64,000 nt of DNA from Flabesymbios commensalis (lineage: Eukaryota; Annelida; Polychaeta; Terebellida; Flabelligeridae). This document shows positions 20,713-30,500 of the stretch, one piece after another. Where the stretch lies: NCBI GenBank assembly GCA_964017125.1, contig OZ024912.1, positions 82,550,658 through 82,614,657 on the forward strand. The letters run 5' to 3'. How positions within the stretch are numbered: position 1 is the first letter of the stretch; each line of letters begins with the position of its first letter. Both the position numbers and the translations under genes were made by a program. The notes under the pieces were generated by a model. That model did not search any database. It was not told the origin of the DNA and saw nothing but the letters and a program-made list of their open reading frames with translations.

Positions 20713-21675
20713 TGGGGTATCCCCCATAATGTTTTGTTATTATGAGGCCATGTAGAGAAGGTATTAATCCAACCGTAAAACTAATATATTTCAGAGCATA
20801 CGTCAGCGCAAGCCCGTTAGTGGACCAAGGTGTTAAGCGGGGATGTGAATGCAAATAAAAAAGGAAAATCACATTCCTCAAACAAGAGGCTTGCAGTCCT
20901 ATATCATGATACCCCGGCATACGATAATGTTTTGAGTCTTTGCACTCACAAATAATTAAATGGTCGACGTGTGGTGACCATTTTAAATTTCAGGAAAATC
21001 ACCTGCACATTTTCACATGGTGGGGAATGTGTTCCCAGCAAACAAAAAACCTTTGCATAACATTCTTTGACGTTGGACCAACATTGCATAAATGTTTTGT
21101 GTTTACTGCATGAGATTGTAGGCCCTAAAATTGTTTTTGGGCCCACAAAAAAATTAGTTGATCCGTGGGGTTATTTTGAATTTCAGTAAAACCTTGAAAA
21201 ATCACCTAACAAATCTCTATATCGATGGGGAATATGATTCTAAAAATTTAACAATTTCTGAGATTTGTTTTTTGCTACAACAAAAATTATGAAGTAGACT
21301 TCAAGATGACCACCACACCATCATTTTCGGCTGCTCACAAAGACTGAAGCTCACTAATACACTCACAGACCCCAGATAATTATATGAACGAGGTTCAAGG
21401 CATTTAGCTGTATATAAGATCGATTTATTAGGCACACTTGCATTCCTGGAGAGGGTTGATGAAATTTTTTTTGAATATTTTTCTTATGAGCAAATATGAG
21501 CAAATAATAACATGGGAAGGAGTTCTGCTTTACTGGTGCATAACACTAAGGTCATTTCAAGGTTTCAAGGAATATAGAAAGACAGGAATAACAACTGTTG
21601 TTACAATGTTATTTGCGAAACAATGCCTCCATTGACGGTGATCCTCACCCCTAATTTTATTGGTCATGGTCCCCA
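20713..21675. other. Intergenic stretch with a foldback-D fragment
   Basis: Around 21030-21110 lie TTCCCAGCAAACAAAAAACC, GACGTTGGACCAACATT and TTTTGTGTTTACTG, a degraded foldback-D. The remainder, including minus-strand frames at 20528-20920, shows nothing I recognise. Confidence 0.45.
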
Positions 21676-21779
21676 CCCAAGTTACGTTCAGCCAATATCG
21701 GCTTCATGTTGGACAAGTGTCATAGACGTTGATCCAACATTGAATCGGCGTTGGGTCAACGTCTCATGTTTGTTGGGTA
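21676..21779. mobile_element. Foldback-D element
   Basis: Arms around GACGTTGATCCAACATTG, with outer CGGCTTCATGTTGGA and complement; the right end ACGTCTCATGTTTGTTGGGT resembles the right end at 55960-55988. Confidence 0.65.
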
Positions 21780-22317
21780 AAGCCAATCAATCAAAGCCAG
21801 GTCTGACGTGCTTATTTCAAAATTTATTTCGCTCCCGAAATAAATGCATTTGCCTCTCCAGCTTATCTTTAATTTGTAAGGTGTGTTAAAACTTTTAAGT
21901 CATTAATTTTTTTCAAGTCAGGCCTCATACTAGCTTTTTCATTTTTTACGTAAATCAGATAGTTTGGAATTCAGTTATTTTTCGGGGAAGGGAGTGTAAT
22001 TAAAAATTGAAGCATTAAAGTTTTTGCATTTTAGAAATGACAAAGGTGACTTTTATATTTAAATTATCCCAGCTGTTTTAAATTTGGGATGTAAGATCCG
22101 AATGTTCGGGATAAATGTTCGGGATAAAAAGAAAACATTTAGGCTTATACGTAGGCCCTTTTTTCCAATTATTGCAAAAGACTTCTCCAGTTTTTTTTTA
22201 TTATTTGCCTAGAGGACATTGGGCTGAGGCGTGAACTAGTTTATTCAGAGTCGGACAATTTAAAAAAATATTGAAAAATGGAGCTAAGCATGATAAGTCT
22301 GGCGATAATAGAAATAC

Positions 22318-22572
22318 AGTGGCGGATCCAAAGCGGAGGTTTACCCCACCCCCCTCCCCCCCCTCAGAAAAAAATAATCACCTTATTTACAGGTTTCCTT
22401 ATGATTTCGTGATATACTGAGTGAGAAACAGTGCCCAATATGCCCTTGATTGCATGAGAAAGCCTTAGGAAAAAAAAAATTCCCTGGGGGCCCCTCGACC
22501 CCTTTGCAGTAAAATATTTTTTTTTGTCAAATTTTAAACCCCCCCCTTACTGAAAAGCTAGATCCGCCCCAA
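22318..22572. mobile_element. hAT-like MITE-E relative
   Basis: The left end is CAGTGGCGGATCCAAAG; the right end is AAGCTAGATCCGCCCC. Poly-C tracts lie inside both ends. It is older than the copies at 20134 and 24848. Confidence 0.55.
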
Positions 22573-23318
22573 GAAAACGTGTAGTGAAACATGACGGGGG
22601 GGATACGGTCAAATAAAGAAGGTGGGGGTATATTCCGCAAGCCAAAGAATCATAAAAATTTATGATGCTTTACCTTGAGCACAATAAATTGAATTGAATG
22701 TTTGTATGAATTACTAGTTCAATCTGTTGGAGCAGTAGCCAACAATGACAACTGTGGTGCTCGAGGTGTAGGCCTTAGGTTAAAAATAAGAAAACTTTTA
22801 CAATGGCAACAAATTGGCAAATAAAAACATCATAGGAACAAAGGCTTTGTTTGTGTATTTTGACTTTCAATACTATAACAACTCATCAAATTAACAAATA
22901 ACATTTTGAAAACAGCATAGCGTACGTGAAATTATACATGAAAAGTAAAAACAGATTTTTCTTCAGTTTTTCTAGACAACCAGGAAGTATTTTTGAGGTC
23001 CCTGTAGAGAGAGGCAAGGGTCTCATATTTGTTTATTTGAGAAAAAACATTTTCAATTCTTGTTATTAAACACAAATTTGACACCCAAGATTAGCCAACA
23101 ACTAACAGCTCTGCACAAGCCCTTTGCCAGCTATATATACATGTGCTGTACCAGTAGGCTATGTGTAAAAGTATATCCATTTTTTGCAATAAAACTATCT
23201 TGGCCCAGTAAGTGTAAAAAAGAACCAATCAATTGAATCAATTAAAATTGAATCGAGTTTTTTTCCAACTTTGTGCAAAAGCTGTATATCGTTACAGCAA
23301 CCCATAACTCATATTTGT
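22573..23318. other. Intergenic stretch, nothing recognised
   Basis: AT-rich, without long open frames or hairpin families. Confidence 0.4.
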
Positions 23319-23557
23319 TTAACCCTTTGACCACCAAATTGTTTAGTTGTAATTTTCATCCACTTGAAGATGTGTCTCGCTGACGCGATTCACAACTTCA
23401 AGTGAATGAAAATTATTCAGATTTGACAAAATAAAGGTTAGGTATTTTCAAATATTTCTGATTGATATCACGTTTCATCTTTAAACGTGTTCAAAAGGTG
23501 GTACTTAATGTGCTAATAAAAAACCGAATATAATACGGACCAGCGGTTAAAGGGTAA
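23319..23557. mobile_element. MITE-A copy
   Basis: TTAACCCTTTGACCACC to CCAGCGGTTAAAGGGTA, with the CACTTGAAGATGTG / CACAACTTCAAGTG hairpin at 23361-23405. Confidence 0.75.
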
Positions 23558-23707
23558 ATTTGTGACAACATATTTGCAATTCCCAAAGATTAAACAATTA
23601 TGTTGATAATAAAAAGCAGGAAAAAGATTTAAGTCATGATTAGTATTCAAAAACTTAACCTGAGGTACTACATTATAAAATTATAATTCTTACCCACATG
23701 TTTGAAT

Positions 23708-24025
23708 GGGCAGGGGCCCTAGGGTAGTGGTTAGCACCGCTGCCTTTCACGCCAGAGTCCGGGGTTCGGTTCCCGGTCTCGGCGGTTTGAAGGAAACAAA
23801 ATTGTTTCTTCCCCATCCACGTGTGAAAGTTAGTATTGTGGGGAGCCTCCGTGACCGAGAGGTAGCGTGCTCGGCCTCAGACCGCCAGGGCTCGAATTTC
23901 GAATCCTGTGTCTGGAGGACAGTGTCATCTCAATCATCTCACCATCCTCAGGAGGTTCTCCTGGCCCAGTTTAGCCTATATGTGCACAAAGGTGGCCTAA
24001 AGCCCGATTCATTTCATTTTCATTT
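23708..24025 (+). mobile_element. tRNA-derived SINE with 12-bp target duplication
   Basis: The head carries an A-box-like TAGTGGTTAGCACCGC and a B box GGTTCGGTTCC. A second tRNA-like part has GAGGTAGCGTGCTCGG and CTCGAATTTCGAATCC, so it looks dimeric. The tail is T-rich (CATTT repeats). ACATGTTTGAAT flanks it exactly on both sides (23696-23707 and 24026-24037). The 109-codon frame inside is a by-product. Confidence 0.85.
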
Positions 24026-24097
24026 ACATGTTTGAATTTGTGAATTACTGCCGCAACTTCAAGTGGGTAAGGAGCACAATTTGAATCAAATCATCTC

Positions 24098-24175
24098 GTC
24101 CCCTTGGATATGAAAGGGTGTATCTGCCACTTCACGAAGTGTCAGATACACCCTTTCATATCCAAGGGGACGATC
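24098..24175. repeat. Near-perfect hairpin
   Basis: Arms of about 37 bp begin TCGTCCCCTTGGATATGAAA and pair with a single mismatch around CTTCACGAAG. It does not match the TTAA families. Confidence 0.8.
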
Positions 24176-24270
24176 CAGACAATATAGTGAATTTAATGCT
24201 GATTTTTGCTTCACAGTTTTTGGTAGGACAAAAATAAAGATTACAAACGGCTAGAGATGTTACTAGCACT

Positions 24271-24486
24271 TTAACTCTTACAGTGCGGGGGCATGAAAAT
24301 CTGACGCGTGAAGTTGATCCCCACACTGAAAGAGTAAAAATATTTCTAATGTCAACAGACCCATAACATAGGTATTCGAATGAATCGAGAAGAGCTAACT
24401 AAGATATTTGTGATGATTTCAAATTGAAAAAACCTTTTGGTCTCCATGTTTTATATACCAAAATTGTCAGTGCCTTAAGGGTTACA
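24271..24486. mobile_element. MITE-B copy
   Basis: TTAACTCTTACAGTGCGGGG to GTGCCTTAAGGGTTA. The hairpin is shortened. A MITE-A hairpin remnant follows at about 24510-24580. Confidence 0.65.
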
Positions 24487-24701
24487 TTATGAAATTATAA
24501 TTTTTACCCCCATGAATTTGTGCCTAGCTACTTCAATTTGTGACTTGCTGCAAAAACTTCAAGTGGGTGGGAATTACTGACTTCTGCACAATTTCATTCA
24601 AAACATTATAACAATCTAGTAGGTTTATTGCAGATTTCTGTTTCAAATTGTCTCGTTAGGACAAATATAAAGATTACAAACGGCTAGATATGCGACTAGC
24701 A

Positions 24702-25038
24702 CTTTACCTCTTACAGTGCGGGGATCCACTTTAGACTGACGGCTAGAGTCGATTTCGACAGTGATAGAGTAAACTATTTATAATTGCCATAGACCCAAAA
24801 CATAGGTATTTAAAGTGGAAAGAGCTGCATAAGACATTTATGATGATCAGGCGTGGATCCAGAGGGGGGGCGCACGCCCACTCCTTTTCGCGCCAAATTC
24901 TTCAAAAAGACCCCTAAATTGACCAAAAAATCTTGGGGGTAAGCCCTCAAACCCCCTGCGACCCCTCCTTTTTCAAATCCTGGATCCGCCCCTGATGATT
25001 TCAAATTGAAAAGGACCTTTCAGCATTGCAAGGGTTAA
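24702..25038. mobile_element. MITE-B split by MITE-E
   Basis: MITE-E occupies 24848-24994 (CAGGCGTGGATCCAG to CTGGATCCGCCCCTG). ATGAT at 24843-24847 and 24995-24999 is the target duplication, inside the family phrase TTATGATGATTTCAAATTG. Confidence 0.75.
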
Positions 25039-25055
25039 CAACCCAGACAGAGATA

Positions 25056-25294
25056 TTAACCCTTATCACACTGATGTCAACTACAGTAGACATTCTGTGT
25101 TTTTATTGGCCCCTGTATAACCAGTTGTTAAAAGGGAAACGTGCTTTTAATTTTTAAACACTGATATATGTTGGGACTTAAATTTCACAAATAACACAAA
25201 TTTTCAGTCACTTTAAGTTGTGGAGCGCGGTAGCGAGACACAACTTCAAGTGGCTGAAAATTTAAATTGAATAGGTCAGTGTTCTAAGGGTTAA
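25056..25294. mobile_element. MITE-A2 copy
   Basis: TTAACCCTTATCACACTGA to GTGTTCTAAGGGTTAA, with the hairpin at 25207-25258 around GGAGCGCGGTAGCGAGA. Confidence 0.75.
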
Positions 25295-25796
25295 CGTTTG
25301 TCTTGCTAAAGTACTTTTTAGTTATTCATTTACTAAATAGGCAATTTCCAGTCTCAACAAAGAAATTATATTTATCCAAAAAAAGACATCTCCTATTAAA
25401 TACCTTGATTAGCTGACCATCTACTATAAACAATTCTATCAATTTAATCGATACTTTTTGGGGTTTGAAAGGTTACCTATTTTAACAAGGGGAGATTATA
25501 ACGAGTCTGACTAGATTATCAGTATCAGTAATATTTTTTACTTTATACTAGACTAGCGGTAAACCTGAGGGAAAATCATTTGTCTGTGACACAGTCACTG
25601 TCTAAACATAACCTTGTCCTGATAATATTATATATACTGTATTTGTTCTAATAAATGCTTGGGGTGTTAATTAGAATACCCCCTGAGATTATAAGAGGCA
25701 TGGGCGCTTATTGGAGAATTTTTTTATTAATCATATAGTGTACATGATACTGGGTTTTATTTTCAAATCGGCGGGGTGGGAGTTCACTAGAATATT
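25295..25796. other. Intergenic stretch, nothing recognised
   Basis: AT-rich, without a supported frame. AATTAGAATACCCC and TAGAATATTGGAG are weak internal echoes. Confidence 0.35.
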
Positions 25797-26460
25797 GGAG
25801 TTCTCATAATGTACATCTCAATGTACAGCTAAGTGTACATCAAACCGATGGGTTAAAACAATAGTGTGCTAAGTGACATTTTTGGCCTTTAGAATAATAA
25901 CCAGCTAAGTGACCTATAATATGTATAAAGTTTGAATTTATTACAAATTCAGATTAAAACAACAAATCAAGTCAACTTAGCACATTGTTATTCTCGTGAA
26001 AAGGAGCACATATCAGCATAATATCTGTCCAACACAGGACCAGGTCGACTTGGCACATTGTTATTCTTGTGTTATATGCTTATGGGCTCTGTTTCTGGGA
26101 CAAAAACGGTGCAAGTGCAATTAGCGCATTGTTATTTTGAGACTTGTGGAGACAACACAGGGAAAATGTCCATTGTTGATCTAGGAACAATCTCTGCATA
26201 TTCTGTGTTCCTGGAGTAACAATAAGCTAAGTCAACTTGGTGTCTTGTTGATCCCAATTTTGCTTCTGTAAATCGTGTTGGAAGGTAAAAAAATACTCTG
26301 ATAACTTCACTTGATCTACTTTCAAATTCCAATCGCCGTGTGTTTCAACAGTCCAAGTCTACATAAGCTGAAAAGTGGATTTAACAGACTGTAGTTCTAA
26401 GCAAAAAAATAAACACAATTTTGCTATCAAGTCGACTTGACCCACTATTGTTTTAGACCA
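25797..26460. repeat. Irregular repeats of GTCRACTTRGCACATTGTTATT
   Basis: The phrase AACTTAGCACATTGTTATTC or close variants occurs around 25865, 25975, 26045, 26113, 26228 and 26435, separated by unrelated sequence. One unit of the downstream minisatellite sits at 25797-25846. Confidence 0.55.
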
Positions 26461-26465
26461 TCGAA

Positions 26466-26820
26466 ACATAGAGGCCTCATAATGTACATCTCAATGTACA
26501 GCTTAGTGTACATCAAGCATAGAGGTCTTATAATATACATCTCAATGTACAGCTTAGTGTACATCAAGCATAGAGGTCTTATAATGTACATCTCAATGTA
26601 CAGCTGAGATGTACATTATCCACAGAGGTCTTATAATGCACAGCTTAGTGTACATCAACCGAAGAGGTCTTATAATGTACATCTCAATGTATACCTTAGT
26701 GTACATGAAGCATAGAGGTCTTATAATGTATATCTCAATGTACAGCATAGTGTACATCATCCACAGAGGTCTTATAATGTACAACTTAGTGTACAGCTCA
26801 GATGTACATCATCCAGAGAG
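26466..26820. repeat. Minisatellite of about 50 bp units
   Basis: Units read CATAGAGGTCTTATAATGTA, then CATCTCAATGTACAG and CTTAGTGTACATCA; about seven copies with length variants. The array runs into the 3' coding end of the Fem-1-like gene, whose stop codon lies in the last units. Confidence 0.85.
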
Positions 26821-27536
26821 GCTGAGTTTTTAGTTCCGGGTTTCCTGTTTCTCACACAGTTCCGGCTACATCCGTGCAGTGGGACAAACACCTCGAGGAC
26901 CTTAGGAATTTGATCTCCGTACGGGATGTGAAAGTTCATGATAGCTCGGGCGGCCAGACATTTAAGCGTGAGATACGGGAACGGGTGAATGGCCAGCTGA
27001 GGCTGCCTCATCAGGTACTGATACGGTGACTGTCCGTAACGGTTACACGTGTCAATGTGTGCCCCGTGAGACAGCAGCATCTTCACGATATCACCGCTCG
27101 GCTTCTGACAATCCAGAGCAAAATGTAACGGTGAATCTCTCCTACAGTCCAGAACATTCACATTCGCTCCACATACCAACAAGAACTCGAGGATCTTGGT
27201 ATTGGGATAAAGTTCCTCCTGGAAAAAATACAGGGTTGACAGTGTGGACTGGCCGCCATAGACGGCTATCTTCAGCATTTCACACTCGATGTTGAATTTG
27301 AGGTCGGGAATATTTGCAGACAGTTGTAGTAGCTGCCGTACCACGACAGACAGGGCTTTCCAGTGCGCCTCTGTTATAGGCTGCTCGACCAGTATACTGA
27401 GAAAAGCCATGAGTGTCTCCACCATCTCACAGTGTAACCGCACCTTAGACTGCTGCTTAACCTGGGTCTCCAGGAAGCCGTGGTCGTCATGGTGACCATG
27501 ACCCTGACCGCCACCTACGTGACACTGCTCATATAC
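26772..27536 (-). CDS. fem1: Fem-1-like coding exon 4 (C-terminal ankyrins, VHL box)
   Basis: The acceptor reads TTTGTTTCAG|GTATATG in phase 0. The exon opens with a Gly/His-rich linker, then DSPLHFALD and KMLLSHGAHIDT ankyrin text and the VHL box. After FVPLHG the last 35 or so residues enter the minisatellite (DDVHLSCTLSCTL) and stop there. Confidence 0.85.
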   Translation of the reverse strand, partial: VYEQCHVGGGQGHGHHDDHGFLETQVKQQSKVRLHCEMVETLMAFLSILVEQPITEAHWKALSVVVRQLLQLSANIPDLKFNIECEMLKIAVYGGQSTLSTLYFFQEELYPNTKILEFLLVCGANVNVLDCRRDSPLHFALDCQKPSGDIVKMLLSHGAHIDTCNRYGQSPYQYLMRQPQLAIHPFPYLTLKCLAARAIMNFHIPYGDQIPKVLEVFVPLHGCSRNCVRNRKPGTKNSASLDDVHLSCTLSCTL

Positions 27537-30500
27537 CTGAAACAAACAAAACATTTTTCAATATTAACATTAAAAATTAGCATTTTTTTAGATTGACATA
27601 TTCCACTTGTATCTCGATGATATTAACTAGTAATCTTGAGCAGGCCTTGGTTCTTCAAGTGAGAGATCGGTCCCGTGTGCCATAGCAAAGTCAGGTGTGT
27701 GGTTAATTGAGAACTCTTAGCCCAACCCCTAGAGCACTGACATCGACTATACAAACTTCACTGGTTATATGCACAACCAGTTTTTAGAACTGAAAAATGT
27801 ATTCAAATCAGTAAATAGTTCAGCGCTCCAAGTGCTATTTTCTAATAGTACAGTACTGCTCATATTGAATGGCCCTGGGGAAATTTCCCCAAAGTAATTT
27901 TCTGGGTGAAATTTCCTAATTGCAATCACTCGATATACTTGACAGAGAAAATTACGTGTAAATCTGGCTGTCAATTATATTGTGTGATTCTGATTGTGAA
28001 ATTTCACATAGATAGTTACATCGGCGAAATTGAAATTTCCCAAACCTCTCAGGGCTATTCAATACTTTCCGGTGAAATTTCCCCAGGGCCATTCAATACA
28101 AGCGGTACTGTACATACCAAGCAAACACGACACGTTAAACCAATACCGATTTAATGTTGGCCCGCCGTCTCCGACGTCGGCCCAACATTAAAAAGGCATT
28201 GGTTTAACATATGATGCACCACGCGGTACCCTGGGGTACCAAATAGAAATCCGCCATTTTGTTTTATTATTTAATTTATTTTTCAATGCTGCACCCTGGG
28301 TACCAAAAAATGTAAAATAATTTTAAAAGAGGGCAAAAAATATTTTGCAAAATATTCTTGTTTTATGGGCATTTACGTCACTAAGGACTATTGGTAAAAC
28401 ATCTTCCAATGTCAAAACCTATTGCAACGCAAATTGCCGCCGCATTCACCGGGTGGCGCTGCAAATCACGCGGTACCCGGGGTACCGTTGTACCCCGGTG
28501 TACCGCGTGTTGCATCATATCGTGTTTGATGGGTAACGCCTTGCTCACCTTACACATGCCATCCTTCAGGAGTTCTATGGCTGCCAGGAGTAGATCAGGT
28601 AGATCAGGTATCTGTGCCAGTTTATCTGGCATATTACAGAACACGTTGAGTAGGAGGTCGGCCAGCTGCGATGTGTACTCCGTGGCTGTAGACGTCTGAT
28701 TGCGATTCTCATTACTCTCTATAATATATAGGAACAGGCGGCAGGCTGTGGACAAGTCTTCGTTCTCCAGAGCCTCTCTGGCCGCCTGCGATACCTGGGA
28801 CGTGGTCTCAGGGTGAGATGGACCCAGTATACTCTCCAACACCAGCAATCCCTGCATACGTAAAGCGTTCTCATCCCCCGCTAACTTATCCAACTCATCC
28901 ACCGTACAGCATAGCTTCATACCGCTGAACACTGTGTTAGTGTGCCTCCGTGGATGACTCGCTGTGGCATCCATTTTGTCCATCGAGTGAGAGAACGCTA
29001 ACGGTTCCTGGGCCTCCCGCATGTATAACCTCTGTAACATATGACTTAGATCCCTGTTGTCCGTGGCGGCGGATGGACCACACGCGGTCAGACTAGACTC
29101 CAGTTCTGACAGAGCACGTTTCCACAGCAACACACCTGTATCAAAGTCCTGCTGCTTGTTGATACACTGTGCTCCTAAAAGTCCTAATAAACATGCCCGC
29201 TTCTCTAGACCTAGATCTACATTAGCATCCTGTAATAATAGCTCAGCTACATCCTTATGTCCAAACAGACACGCCTGATACAGCGGCAGTACTGCCGTCT
29301 CTGTCTTTAACCCCTTGGGTACCATGTGAATGTCTGCACCGTGCTCTAGTAGTAGAGACATCAGCTCAACGTTGTTAAACTCGCTGGCGTAGATCAGAGG
29401 CGAGGAATGGAGAGAGCTGTGATTGATGCTTGCTCCAGCCGCGATAAGTAAACCTGTGATTCCGACGTCACCACACGCACAGGCCAAACACAGAGCTGAA
29501 CCTACAGCAACAAACAAAACTCATACATAACATACAGCAGGGAAAAAATTGTTCAGTATCACAGAGCAAAATTCTATGCAATTCTCCCCATTTGCTAATC
29601 AAATTTGTAATTGAAGAGCAAAACATTTATACATAAATGATAAGGATGTCTATCAATTAACAACTTGGAAGAGAAAAGTGTAAATCATTAATTTTCAAAC
29701 AAATTTTTCCCTGGGTAACATACACAAACCAGTGATACCCACATGCGCAGGCCAAACACAGAGCAGAACCTGGAGCCCATCGCATTAAAAATGGTTAAAT
29801 CTTATGAATGAGCATTAACCATTTAACCGCCAAATTATTCAATTGCAATTTTAACTCACTTGAAGTTGTGTCTCGCTGACGCAATCCACAACTTCAAGTG
29901 AGTGAAAATTACTAAGATTTCACAAAATGGAGGTCAACTCTTTCCAAATATTGCTAATTGATGTCACATTTTTATCATTAGCATGTTTAAAAGATGTGGC
30001 AGTGAAAAATGAAAAACCGAATATATTCGTTACCGGCGGTTAAAGGGTTAAATCGACAATCATACAGTGTAAAAAGAAGAAGCACAGTACTGCACTCTTG
30101 ACTAAAATAAAATTAAAAACAAAAAAGTGACACAAGCCATAAATATAGAGATTTAATTTTCTATTACCTGGTTACAAGTTTTTGAAATAGTAGGCCCCTA
30201 GATCAATTATTATTTCTAATATACTTTGGAGATATATACTTTGTAGAATCACAACCTTTATCATGTTAATCATATTAAACTGTTAAAACTGTGTAACCTA
30301 TATATATATATTTTTTTTTTTTTAAATAAAGTAAATGAGAATTTAAAAAATATAAACTCCACTAGCTATCATGTCTATCTAGAACAAGTAAATGATCTTA
30401 AAATACACCGGTGATGTCAGTCTAAATTGTTAAAACAGTAGATTCGAATCTACTGTTATTTGAGGTCGGACACAATACTGTATACAGGTTTTACCATGCC

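Noticed and set aside
26593-26833. Frames with MYIIRPL repeats on both strands
   Set aside because: They are translations of the 50-bp minisatellite.
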